64,000 nucleotides of DNA, taken from the NCBI RefSeq assembly GCF_902459685.1, contig NZ_CABPSF010000002.1:310001-374000 (forward strand), in the 5' to 3' direction. The notes below the pieces were generated by a model. It was not told the origin of the DNA. It worked only from the letters and a program-made list of their open reading frames with translations, and did not search any database. Source of the DNA: Pandoraea iniqua. Lineage in GTDB: Bacteria > Pseudomonadota > Gammaproteobacteria > Burkholderiales > Burkholderiaceae. Shown here in pieces: positions 18,427-28,286 of the stretch (positions are counted from its first letter, which is position 1; every line of letters starts with the position of its first letter). The translations under genes were made by a program, and so were the position numbers.

Positions 18427-19347
18427 TTAGCGCCGGAAGGTCGAGAGCCGCGACTTCGAGATCGAGGTCGCGGCCACTTGAATGTGCGGGGCGAGTTCGG
18501 CTTCGACACGTTCGCGCGACCAGCGCGACGTCGGCACCGAGATGTTGATGGCTGCCACGGCGTGGCCGTCGTGATCGGTGATGGGGGCGGCGACCGAAAT
18601 GTCGCCCATGACCGTCTCGTTCTCGACGATGGCGTAGCCGCGCCGGGCCGTCAGTTGAATCCGGTCGATCAGCTTCTTCTCGTCGGTGAGCGTGTAGGGC
18701 GTCATCGGTTCGAGCGACGTGCTGGCGAGGATTTCTCGCACCCGCACGTCGGGCAGGCGCGACAGGATGGCGATACCCGACGCGGTGAACATGGCCGGCA
18801 GGCGCGCGCCCACCACGATATCGATGTTCACCAGATGCTGACCGGGAAAGCGGGCGACAAACACGATTTCGTGGCCGTCGAGTTCCTGAAGGTTGGTCGT
18901 CTCGCCCACGCGGCGGCTGATGTCGAGCAGGTACGGCGATGCCTTGTCGACCAGCTCGTTCGCACGAATGTAGTTGTACGAGAACTGCAACACCTTGGTC
19001 GTCAGGCCGTAGGTGCGGGTCTCGGGCACACGAAAGAGATACCCCAGTGCTTCGAGCGTATGCACGAGCCGCTGGGTGGCGCTGCGGTCCAGATCGGCCG
19101 CCTTGGCAATGTCGCTGAGCGTCATGTAACGCGCCGGGCCGTCGAAGGCGTGCAGCACCTGAAACGTCTTCTCGGTCGAGCCGACGAACAGCGTCGAGCG
19201 CGTGGCGTCCCGGCTCGCTTTGGTGGCGGCCTTCGATGGCTTGTCGTTCAACGGGACGGCAGCACCCGCAGACGCGGCTGATGTGGCAGGGGAGTCGGGG
19301 GCAGAGTCGTCGGTACGACGGGACGACCGGGCGGGCAAGCGCGGCAT
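18427..19347 (-). CDS. IclR-family transcriptional regulator
   Basis: The 306-residue protein has a disordered, Ser/Ala-rich N-terminus of about 60 residues. A winged helix-turn-helix follows (TEKTFQVLHAFDGPARYMTLSDIAKAADL..., about 65-130), then the IclR effector domain ending near GHAVAAINISVP. A TTG further upstream (19395) would add residues encoded by the operator repeats and is unlikely; the ATG at 19345-19347 is preferred although its ribosome site is weak. The gene is divergent from the FMN-dependent dehydrogenase and convergent with the DapA-like gene. It is the only regulator in the island and so probably responds to the pathway's substrate. Confidence 0.88.
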   Translation of the reverse strand: MPRLPARSSRRTDDSAPDSPATSAASAGAAVPLNDKPSKAATKASRDATRSTLFVGSTEKTFQVLHAFDGPARYMTLSDIAKAADLDRSATQRLVHTLEALGYLFRVPETRTYGLTTKVLQFSYNYIRANELVDKASPYLLDISRRVGETTNLQELDGHEIVFVARFPGQHLVNIDIVVGARLPAMFTASGIAILSRLPDVRVREILASTSLEPMTPYTLTDEKKLIDRIQLTARRGYAIVENETVMGDISVAAPITDHDGHAVAAINISVPTSRWSRERVEAELAPHIQVAATSISKSRLSTFRR

Positions 19348-19368
19348 GAGCGGTTCGTGAGTGTGCGT

Positions 19369-19398
19369 ATTGTAATGATTGTGATTGTAATGCAATTG
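19369..19398. promoter_or_regulatory. Candidate IclR operator: direct repeats in the divergent IclR / hydroxyacid dehydrogenase promoter
   Basis: Two copies of ATTGTAATG at 19369-19377 and 19384-19392, 15 bp apart, are followed by CAATTG. The AT-rich block contrasts with its surroundings and shares the AATGCAATT core with the 11571-11600 site. Confidence 0.5.
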
Positions 19399-19430
19399 TT
19401 TATGAGCAAGTCATGAGAATAGGGGGAGGC

Positions 19431-20606
19431 ATGGCCGCGTTTTCCTGCGTGGACGATTACCGGGGTGCTGCGCAGCGGCGGTTGTCGAAGATCGCGTTCG
19501 ACTATCTGGAGGGTGGGGCGGAAGACGGTCACGCGCTGCGCCGCAATCGCGACGCCTTCGCCCAATGGGGCTTTTGCCCGCGCGTGCTCACCGATACGTC
19601 GCAAGTCTCGAGTGCCACCACCTTCTGGGGACGCGAGGCAGCCGCCCCGATGGCCGTGGGGCCGACCGGCCTGAACGGGCTGTTCTGGCCGCGTGCCGAC
19701 GAATTGCTCGCGCGTGCGGCGGCCGATGCCGGCTTGCCGTTTGTGCTGTCGACGGCCTCCACGTCGTTGCTCGAAGACGTGCGCGCCGCGGTGCCCGACG
19801 GCGAACTGTGGCTGCAACTCTATGTGCAGCAAGACCGGAGCATCGCCGAGAGCATGATGCGGCGCGCTCGCGAGGCGGGGTATCGCACGTTATTGCTGAC
19901 CGTCGATACCCCCGTGCACGGCAAGCGCGATCACGACACGCGCAACGGGTTCAAGCTGCCGCTGCGGTTCACGCCGAAGCTGGTGGCGGATTGCCTGCGC
20001 CATCCCCACTGGAGTTGGCAGATGCTGGCCAACGGCGCGCCGCAACTGCGCAACATCGCCCAGAGCGTGGGCGAGCGTGCCGATCTGGCCCGTCATGCGG
20101 CCATGCTGAGCCGTCAGATGGACCTGTCGCTCGGTTGGGACGATCTGGCGTGGGTGCGGCGTCACTGGCCGGGCGAAGTGCTCGTCAAGGGCATTCTGAC
20201 GGCGGAAGACGCCAAACTCGCGCAGGCCTACGGCGCGGACGGCATCGTGGTGTCGAACCACGGCGGCCGGCAATTGGGCAACACGCTCGCGCCGATCGAG
20301 GCGCTTACCCCGATCGTCGAGGCGGTGAACGGGCGGGGACGGCATCTCGACGTGTTCGTGGACGGCGGCGTGCGGCGCGGTGCCGATGTCGCCAAGGCGG
20401 TGGCATTGGGGGCGAAGGGCGTGCTGCTGGGGCGTGCCCCGTTGTATGGCGTGGCAGCCCGTGGCGGCGCGGGCGCGGCCGACGTGCTCGCGATGTTGCT
20501 GGGCGAGTTGCGCACGACGATGCAACTGCTGGGTTGTGCGCAAGTGGGCGCCCTCTCGCCCCAGTGCGTGGCGCGGCTGCCGGCGCTTGGGGCAAACCCG
20601 CTATAA
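19431..20606 (+). CDS. FMN-dependent L-2-hydroxyacid dehydrogenase/oxidase (LldD type)
   Basis: The 391-residue protein has the FMN-binding TIM barrel of the L-lactate dehydrogenase, glycolate oxidase and mandelate dehydrogenase family. Visible marks are DYLEGGAEDGHALRRN near the N-terminus, LYVQQDR (about 125-131), the KGILTAEDA Lys, and the catalytic His in VSNHGGRQL (about 272-280), with DGGVRRGADV after it. Such enzymes oxidise L-2-hydroxy acids to 2-oxo acids. The start at 19431 is chosen because GGGGGAGG lies just upstream, rather than the ATG at 19413. With the D-specific FAD enzyme at 11670 both stereoisomers could be used. Confidence 0.9.
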   Translation: MAAFSCVDDYRGAAQRRLSKIAFDYLEGGAEDGHALRRNRDAFAQWGFCPRVLTDTSQVSSATTFWGREAAAPMAVGPTGLNGLFWPRADELLARAAADAGLPFVLSTASTSLLEDVRAAVPDGELWLQLYVQQDRSIAESMMRRAREAGYRTLLLTVDTPVHGKRDHDTRNGFKLPLRFTPKLVADCLRHPHWSWQMLANGAPQLRNIAQSVGERADLARHAAMLSRQMDLSLGWDDLAWVRRHWPGEVLVKGILTAEDAKLAQAYGADGIVVSNHGGRQLGNTLAPIEALTPIVEAVNGRGRHLDVFVDGGVRRGADVAKAVALGAKGVLLGRAPLYGVAARGGAGAADVLAMLLGELRTTMQLLGCAQVGALSPQCVARLPALGANPL

Positions 20607-20607
20607 T
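20602..20607 (+). promoter_or_regulatory. Candidate -10 element of ppa
   Basis: A perfect TATAAT overlaps the stop codon of the upstream dehydrogenase gene, about 100 bases before ppa. No convincing -35 box is visible. Confidence 0.4.
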
Positions 20608-20709
20608 GTTTCGCGCCCGAATACCCTCGGGCGGCGCGGCATCCGGCAGGTGAGCGGGGCAAGTGCGTCGCGCGGCGGTATGCCATCTTTCATACACAGG
20701 AACGTCATC

Positions 20710-21237
20710 ATGAGCTTCAACCACGTGCCGGCCGGCAAGGACATCCCCACCGATTTCAACGTCATCATCGAGATCCCGGCGCAAAGCGACCCGGTGAAGT
20801 ACGAAGCTGACAAGGACCTGGGCCTGCTGGTCGTCGACCGCTTCATCGGCACGGGCATGCGCTACCCGGCCAACTACGGTTTCATTCCGCAGACGCTGGC
20901 TGGCGACGGCGACCCCGTCGACGCACTGGTCATCACCCCGTTCCCGCTGCTGGCTGGCTCGATCGTGCGCTGCCGCGCACTGGGCATGCTGAACATGACC
21001 GACGAGTCGGGCGTGGACGCCAAGCTGGTGGTCGTGCCGGTCGACAAGATCTGCCCGATGACCGCGCACCTGAAGTCGATCGACGACGTGCCGGGCTACC
21101 TGAAGGACCAGATCAAGCACTTCTTCGAGAACTACAAGGCGCTCGAGAAGGGCAAGTGGGTGAAGATCGAAGGCTGGGAAGGCATCGATGCCGCCCACAA
21201 GGAAATCGTCGACGGCGTGGCCAACGCCAAGAAGTAA
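20710..21237 (+). CDS. ppa: Inorganic pyrophosphatase
   Basis: The 175-residue protein has the length and motifs of family I soluble pyrophosphatase. These are IEIPAQSDPVKYEADK (about 21-36), RYPANYGFIPQT (about 51-62), and the metal-binding DGDPVDALV (about 65-73). A KxxxK-like segment lies at the C-terminal half. It hydrolyses PPi to drive biosynthesis in the cytoplasm. AGGAA lies 7-8 bases before the ATG, and a strong terminator follows at 21316, so it is probably transcribed alone. Confidence 0.97.
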   Translation: MSFNHVPAGKDIPTDFNVIIEIPAQSDPVKYEADKDLGLLVVDRFIGTGMRYPANYGFIPQTLAGDGDPVDALVITPFPLLAGSIVRCRALGMLNMTDESGVDAKLVVVPVDKICPMTAHLKSIDDVPGYLKDQIKHFFENYKALEKGKWVKIEGWEGIDAAHKEIVDGVANAKK

Positions 21238-21315
21238 GCGGTTTTCGTAAGCGATTTTCGGCTTGCGACATCGAGGTCACGGTTGCCTTAGCCGCCGTGG
21301 CCCGATGTCATCGAA

Positions 21316-21340
21316 ACCCGGCATGATTGCCGGGTTTTTT
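21316..21340 (+). terminator. Rho-independent terminator of ppa
   Basis: An 8-bp perfect stem (ACCCGGCA/TGCCGGGT) with a TGAT loop is followed by a run of T. Confidence 0.88.
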
Positions 21341-21478
21341 GTTGCCCGCCGAAAGCCTGCCGGATCGTCGCGTGAAGGCGTCGTGACGGTGATGCCTGAA
21401 AGCTTCGCCGAGTTCGGCGACAATGACGGGCAGTCCGGCAGCGACTTCTCGCCGGCGGCTTCGCGAACGAGGTGACGG

Positions 21479-22609
21479 GTGAGCAGCGACGTAGTGATTC
21501 GGGTAGTGCAATCGATTGAAGACGTGCCGGCCGACCAGTGGAATGCGCTCGCCGGCAGCAATCCCTTCGTGCAGCACGCGTTTTTGCATGCCATGCATAC
21601 CAGCGGCTGTGCCAGCAAGGGCACCGGCTGGCAGCCGGCCTATCTGCTCATGCACGCAGGCGACACGCTCGCCGGGGCCATGCCGCTGTACGTCAAGTCG
21701 CACTCGCGCGGCGAATACGTGTTCGACCATGCGTGGGCCGACGCTTTTGCGCGTCACGGGCTGCGCTATTACCCCAAGCTGCTCTCGGCCGTGCCGTTCT
21801 CGCCGGTGACCGGGCCGCGTCTACTGGCGCGCACGCATGCCGACCGCGTGGCGCTCGCTCGTGGCGCCATCGCGTTTGCAAAGCAGTTGGACGTGTCGTC
21901 CATTCACGTGCTCTTCACGCACGAGGACGATCTGGCCGCGCTCACCGAAGCCGGCTATATGCTGCGCGAGGGCGTGCAGTTCCATTGGGAAAATCAGGGC
22001 TTCGCCACGTTCGACGACTTCCTTGCGCAGATGAATCAGGAGAAGCGCAAGAAGCTGCGGCAGGACCGGCGGCGCGTGCGCGAGGCCGGGGTGACCTATC
22101 GCTGGCTGCGCGGTGCCGACATCGATGACGCGGCGCTCGATTTCTTCTACCAATGCTACGAAAACACCTATCGCGAGCATTGGAACGCGCCGTATCTGTC
22201 GCGTGAGTTCTTCGCGCAGGTGCATGCCACGATGCCCGACACGCTGCTGCTCGTGATGGCGATGCGTGATGACGCTCCGCTGGCGTGTGCGCTCAACGTG
22301 GTGACGCACGACACGATGTTCGGGCGCTACTGGGGCACCACGGATTTCGTCTCCGGCATGCACTTCGAGACGTGCTACGCGCAGGGCATCGAGTACTGCA
22401 TCGTGCACGGGTTGCGCAGTTTCGAGGGCGGGGCACAGGGCGTGCATAAGATGTCGCGCGGGTTGTTGCCCACGCCGACATGGTCGGCCCACTGGATCGG
22501 CGACGCGCGGTTTGCCGACGCGATTGCCGAGTTTCTCGATGCCGAGACCTCGGCCATGGACGAGCATATTGGCGAGTTGGAAGCGCATACGCCTTTCAAG
22601 CGCACGTAA
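21479..22609 (+). CDS. FemAB-like / GNAT-fold protein (DUF482 type)
   Basis: The 376-residue protein begins at a GTG with a GAGGTGA site just upstream. It contains features of the FemAB-like 'peptidoglycan biosynthesis/recognition' family: QHAFLHAMHTSGCASKGTGW (about 23-42), QEKRKKLRQDRRRV (about 186-199) and the hallmark FEGGAQGVHKMSRGLLP (about 317-333). It is common in betaproteobacteria. It may transfer an aminoacyl or acyl group, but no reaction has been established that I can name. Its position before nadE is common in this family of organisms. Confidence 0.85.
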   Translation: MSSDVVIRVVQSIEDVPADQWNALAGSNPFVQHAFLHAMHTSGCASKGTGWQPAYLLMHAGDTLAGAMPLYVKSHSRGEYVFDHAWADAFARHGLRYYPKLLSAVPFSPVTGPRLLARTHADRVALARGAIAFAKQLDVSSIHVLFTHEDDLAALTEAGYMLREGVQFHWENQGFATFDDFLAQMNQEKRKKLRQDRRRVREAGVTYRWLRGADIDDAALDFFYQCYENTYREHWNAPYLSREFFAQVHATMPDTLLLVMAMRDDAPLACALNVVTHDTMFGRYWGTTDFVSGMHFETCYAQGIEYCIVHGLRSFEGGAQGVHKMSRGLLPTPTWSAHWIGDARFADAIAEFLDAETSAMDEHIGELEAHTPFKRT

Positions 22610-22700
22610 TATACTGGCGATCTGACCGCCCGCCGGTCGCGCCGGGCCTGCCAGCCTGCCGCTGCACCGGCCCACGAGCGATGCATGGGTAGCCGCCGAC

Positions 22701-24821
22701 ATGACCAACCGATTTCTCAATCTCTATAACCACGATTTCGCGCGCGTCGCCGTTGGCGTGCCGCAATGCCGCGTCGCCGACCCGGCGTTCAACGCCCAGC
22801 AGACCATCGCGCTCGCCCGCGAAGCCGATGCCAAAGGCGCCGTGCTGGTGGCGTTCCCCGAATTGGGGATTCCCGCTTACAGCTGCGAAGACCTGTTCCA
22901 ACAGCGCGCACTGCTCGACGCGTGCGATGCCGCGCTCGCCGAGATCGTGGCCGCGAGCCGCGAACTAGGTGCTGCGCTCATCGTCGGCATGCCCGTGCGT
23001 GTGCAACAGCGCTTGTTCAATTGTGCGGTCGTCGTCGCGCGTGGACGCATTCACGGCGTGGTGCCCAAGACCTATCTGCCGAACTACAGCGAGTTTTACG
23101 AAGCCCGCCAGTTCAACGCCGCCGACGACGCTGGCGTGGACTCGGTCACCTTGCTCGGTCATGAAGTCCCCTTCGGTGCCCTGATTTTCGAAGCCGCCGA
23201 TCAGCCGCTGCTGCGCTTTCACTGCGAAATCTGCGAAGACGTCTGGGTGCCGGTGCCGCCGTCGTCGTTTGCCGCACTCGCGGGCGCGACCGTGCTCGTC
23301 AACTTGTCGGCATCGAACGTCGTCGTTGGCAAGTCGGCATACCGTCATCAACTCGTGGGGCAGCAGTCGGCGCGTTGTCTGGCGGCGTATCTGTACACGT
23401 CGGCCGGGCAAGGGGAATCGACGACCGATCTCGCGTGGGACGGACAGGCGCTCATTTATGAGAACGGCGATATGCTGGCCGAGTCGGCCCGCTTCGCCAG
23501 CGAGTCGCACCTGATTTACGCGGACGTCGATCTGGAGCGCCTCGCCCGTGAGCGCATGCACCAGACCACGTTCGGCGTGTCGGTGCGGCGTCATGCGGAC
23601 GAAGTGGCGCGATTCCGCACGATCAAGGTCGACGTCACGATGCCGCGCGATGCCGAGTTGCCGCTCGCGCGCGCCATCGGCCGTTTTCCGTATGTCCCGG
23701 CTGACCCGCGTTTGCGCGACGAGCGCTGCCACGAGGTCTACAACATTCAGGTGCAGGCGCTGATGCAGCGTCTCGCGTCGTCGAAGATCCAGAAGGTGGT
23801 GATCGGTGTGTCGGGCGGCCTCGATTCCACGCACGCATTGCTCGTGTGCGCGAAGGTCATGGACCGGCTCGGGCTGCCGCGTACGAACATCCTCGCCTAC
23901 ACGATGCCGGGCTTCGCGACGAGCGAGCGCACGCTGCGTCAGGCGCGCGAGTTGATGGAAGCCGTAGGTTGTACGGCGCGTGAGATCGACATTCGCCCGA
24001 GTTGCATGCAGATGTTGAAGGACCTCGACCATCCGTTTGCGAAGGGGCAGGAAGTCTACGACGTCACGTTCGAAAACGTGCAGGCGGGCGAGCGGACCAA
24101 CCATCTGTTCCGTCTGGCCAACCACCTCGGTGCCATCGTGATCGGCACGGGCGATCTGAGCGAACTGGCGCTGGGCTGGTGTACCTACGGCGTGGGCGAT
24201 CACATGTCGCACTACAACGTCAACGCCAGCGTGCCGAAGACGCTCATCATCCATCTGGTGCGCTGGGTCGCCGAGACGGGGCAACTGAGTCAGGCGGCTG
24301 GACAGACGGCACCGGCCAAGGGCGCCAAGGACACGAAGGAAGGCAAGGAAGCGGCGGGCCGTCGCAATGTCCTCATCGACATTCTCGAGACGGAAATCAG
24401 CCCGGAGCTTGTGCCCGGCAAGGCCAACGGCGCGCCGGAGCAGCGCACCGAGCACTTCATCGGGCCGTACGAGTTGCAGGACTTTAACCTGTACTACACG
24501 CTGCGTTTCGGCTACGCGCCGCGCAAGGTGGCATTCCTGTCGTGGAGCGCGTGGCACGACGCGTCGACCGGGCGTTGGCCGGACGAGGGGCAGCGCGCCC
24601 ACAATGCGTATGACATGGTCGCGATCAAGCGCAATCTCCGAATCTTCCTCGACCGGTTCTTCCGCACCAGCCAGTTCAAGCGCTCGTGCGTGCCGAATGC
24701 GCCGAAGGTCGGCACGGGCGGGTCGCTGTCGCCGCGCGGCGACTGGCGTGCGCCGAGCGATTCCGAATCGGTGGTGTGGCTGGCCGATCTGGACACCGTG
24801 CCCGACGATCCGCACGCTTGA
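22701..24821 (+). CDS. nadE: Glutamine-dependent NAD(+) synthetase
   Basis: This two-domain, 706-residue protein has an N-terminal nitrilase-type glutaminase with a Glu (FPELGIP, about 53), Lys (VPKTYLP, about 123) and Cys (CEICEDVW, about 178) triad. The C-terminal synthetase has the ATP-pyrophosphatase P-loop [13 protein letters not shown] (about 369-381) and the [20 protein letters not shown] block. It uses glutamine-derived ammonia to amidate deamido-NAD. The length and domain order fit the long NadE form. It precedes glnB, a link between nitrogen signalling and a glutamine-using enzyme. Confidence 0.96.
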   Translation: MTNRFLNLYNHDFARVAVGVPQCRVADPAFNAQQTIALAREADAKGAVLVAFPELGIPAYSCEDLFQQRALLDACDAALAEIVAASRELGAALIVGMPVRVQQRLFNCAVVVARGRIHGVVPKTYLPNYSEFYEARQFNAADDAGVDSVTLLGHEVPFGALIFEAADQPLLRFHCEICEDVWVPVPPSSFAALAGATVLVNLSASNVVVGKSAYRHQLVGQQSARCLAAYLYTSAGQGESTTDLAWDGQALIYENGDMLAESARFASESHLIYADVDLERLARERMHQTTFGVSVRRHADEVARFRTIKVDVTMPRDAELPLARAIGRFPYVPADPRLRDERCHEVYNIQVQALMQRLASSKIQKVVIGVSGGLDSTHALLVCAKVMDRLGLPRTNILAYTMPGFATSERTLRQARELMEAVGCTAREIDIRPSCMQMLKDLDHPFAKGQEVYDVTFENVQAGERTNHLFRLANHLGAIVIGTGDLSELALGWCTYGVGDHMSHYNVNASVPKTLIIHLVRWVAETGQLSQAAGQTAPAKGAKDTKEGKEAAGRRNVLIDILETEISPELVPGKANGAPEQRTEHFIGPYELQDFNLYYTLRFGYAPRKVAFLSWSAWHDASTGRWPDEGQRAHNAYDMVAIKRNLRIFLDRFFRTSQFKRSCVPNAPKVGTGGSLSPRGDWRAPSDSESVVWLADLDTVPDDPHA

Positions 24822-24922
24822 TGCCCGACGAGCGCGCGGGCGCGGCGGTTTCGCGCTGTCATCAGCGTGTTGCCGCCGGACCGGTACAATAGGCCAGCGA
24901 ATTTCCAGAACATTCAAACTAA

Positions 24923-25276
<354 letters not shown>

Positions 25277-25334
25277 GGTTTGAGGCGATGCCGTCGAGTC
25301 GACGGCATCAGCAGAACACCCGTAAGACATGACG

Positions 25335-25376
25335 AAGGGCGACCGCTGCGAGTGCAGCGTCGCCCTTTGGCGTTTT
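25335..25376 (+). terminator. Rho-independent terminator of glnB
   Basis: A long GC-rich hairpin (AAGGGCGAC pairing with GTCGCCCTT, with inner CGCTGC/GCAGCG pairing after a one-step register) is followed within a few bases by TTTTT. Confidence 0.75.
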
Positions 25377-25413
25377 TGGGGGTGGTTTCAGTGCCGTACC
25401 GGCGTGTGCCGAG

Positions 25414-26049
25414 TTATTCGGCCTTCAGCCGCACGTCGAACGCGACCGTGATCAACCGGACGAAGATCACCGAGAGGGCACTGATCGAAAGTGTGTAGAC
25501 GGGGTCGAGATCGGCGTAAGTCAGCGCGATGTAGATCCATCCGCCGATAAACGCGCATACCGCATACGGGCGTGTATCGCGCAGCACCAGCGGTACCTCG
25601 TTACAAAGAATGTCGCGCATCACGCCGCCGCCCACCCCGGTGATCACACCCATCATCACCGACATGAATGGCGACATGCCGGTCTGAAGCGCCAGCGACG
25701 TGCCCGACGCGCTGAACGTCCCGAGCCCGATGGCGTCGGTGATGAGCAGCACACGCTCGGTGGCCACGCGCGAGACGAGCCGCAGCACGCCCGACGTCGA
25801 GAGCGAGAGAATCAGAATGATGATCGTGTACCACTGGTGTTGCACCCAGTAGAAGGGGCGGTGATCGAGCAGCACGTCGCGCAGGGTGCCGCCGCCGAAG
25901 GCCGTGGCGAAGGCCAGCACGAACGCGCCGACCGGGTCGAGATGCTGTTTGCGGGCTTCGGCAAAACCGGAGATGGCGCACGACAATACGGCAATGGCCT
26001 CGGTGATGGCCAGAATCGTATGCAGCTGGCTGCTCATCTCATGAATCAT
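25414..26049 (-). CDS. TRIC-like cation channel family membrane protein (UPF0126)
   Basis: The 211-residue protein has about seven membrane helices arranged as two homologous halves. Each half holds a glycine-rich motif: AFGGGTLRDVLL (about 50-61) and GVGGGVMRDILC (about 136-147). These are the UPF0126 signatures of bacterial trimeric intracellular cation channels (YicG/YadS type). AAGGA lies 7 bases upstream of the ATG at 26049. The physiological ion has not been settled for most bacterial members. Confidence 0.88.
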   Translation of the reverse strand: MIHEMSSQLHTILAITEAIAVLSCAISGFAEARKQHLDPVGAFVLAFATAFGGGTLRDVLLDHRPFYWVQHQWYTIIILILSLSTSGVLRLVSRVATERVLLITDAIGLGTFSASGTSLALQTGMSPFMSVMMGVITGVGGGVMRDILCNEVPLVLRDTRPYAVCAFIGGWIYIALTYADLDPVYTLSISALSVIFVRLITVAFDVRLKAE

Positions 26050-26143
26050 CGGCGAATCCTTCGGGTGAAACGTCGTGATTGGTGTCGTGACAAGCGTCGA
26101 AACTGACCTTGAGACGGTGCGGCGGGGGCGTGCCCCGCCGGGG

Positions 26144-26827
26144 TCAGTAGCCCGCGCGCGGCGATCGGCCCGGCGAAGGTTGTAGCAATACTACCAGTGC
26201 GCCGCTGCCGCCGTCGCGTCCTTGTGCCTGCGCCCATGCCAGCACTTCGTTCTTCTGGGCGAGCCAACTGCGCACTTTCTCCTTGAGCACCGGTTCGCGT
26301 CCCACCGAGCCCAGCCCCTTGCCGTGGATCACGCGCACGCAGCGCAGGCCGCGCTTGACGGCGTCGTGCAGGAAGGCGGAGAGGGCTTCGCGGGCTTCGT
26401 CGCGGCGCAGGCCATGTAAATCGACCTGTGCCTGTACCACCCAGTCGCCGCGCTGGAGCTTGAGCAGGGTGTCCTGACTGATGCCCGGGCGACGGTACGA
26501 CAGGCGGTCGTCCGTATCGAGCAGCGCTTCGGGATCGAATTCGTCCGACAGCGATTCGTAGAGCACGGCGGCTTCGTCTTCCTGCGTCTGGCGGGCGACG
26601 GGTGCCGGCGGCTGGCGTGGGTGCTCGACGCGATCGACTGATCGCTTGCGGGAAATCGGGGCAATGTCGCCGATGCTGTCGCGAAACACGTTGGCATCGC
26701 GCTCAGCTTGTGCGGCGCATTTGGCGGCCTCGATGCGCTCGGCTTCGCGGGCGGCGGTTTCCTTGGCGAGGGTGTCGCGCAGGCCGGCGAGGTCGTTGAG
26801 GCTGAGCTTGGGGGGCTTCTTGCTCAT
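26144..26827 (-). CDS. Smr-domain protein
   Basis: This 227-residue protein has a charged coiled-coil N-terminus (about 10-55) and a C-terminal Smr domain. The domain shows VDLHGLRRDEA (about 138-148) and VIHGKGLGSVG (about 166-176), the LDxH-like and HGxG motifs of the MutS2 small-MutS-related nuclease. Stand-alone Smr proteins of this YdaL/SmrA type are endonucleases acting on DNA or on stalled-ribosome mRNA. The family is known; the exact target here is not. It follows trxB on the same strand, separated by a tandem repeat and a perfect 12-bp hairpin. Confidence 0.88.
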   Translation of the reverse strand: MSKKPPKLSLNDLAGLRDTLAKETAAREAERIEAAKCAAQAERDANVFRDSIGDIAPISRKRSVDRVEHPRQPPAPVARQTQEDEAAVLYESLSDEFDPEALLDTDDRLSYRRPGISQDTLLKLQRGDWVVQAQVDLHGLRRDEAREALSAFLHDAVKRGLRCVRVIHGKGLGSVGREPVLKEKVRSWLAQKNEVLAWAQAQGRDGGSGALVVLLQPSPGRSPRAGY

Positions 26828-26842
26828 GAGATGTCGGAGTCG

Positions 26843-26871
26843 GATACCGCCCGGGGTGCCCGGGCGGTATC
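26843..26871. repeat. Perfect 12-bp hairpin upstream of the Smr gene
   Basis: GATACCGCCCGG (26843-26854) pairs with CCGGGCGGTATC (26860-26871) over a 5-base loop, just before the Smr start codon. No T-run follows on either strand. It may stop or slow read-through from trxB, or act in the Smr mRNA leader. Confidence 0.6.
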
Positions 26872-26887
26872 GTCGGTCAGCGCTGAC

Positions 26888-26947
26888 TAAGTCGCTAAAT
26901 ACGTCGCGAAGTACGTCGCGAAGTAAGTCTCTAAATAAGTTGCGAAG
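26888..26947. repeat. Five imperfect 12-bp tandem repeats after trxB
   Basis: The 60 bp divide into five 12-mers of the form TAMGTCKCKAAR, beginning at 26888, 26900, 26912, 26924 and 26936. Copies two and three are identical (TACGTCGCGAAG). The array ends 5 bases before the trxB stop codon complement at 26953. Confidence 0.75.
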
Positions 26948-26952
26948 TCAGC

Positions 26953-28286
<1,334 letters not shown>

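Noticed and set aside
19345-19395. TTG start giving the IclR protein a longer N-terminus
   Set aside because: The extra residues (alternating His, Asn, Tyr and Thr) are just a translation of the operator repeats; the ATG at 19347 is preferred.
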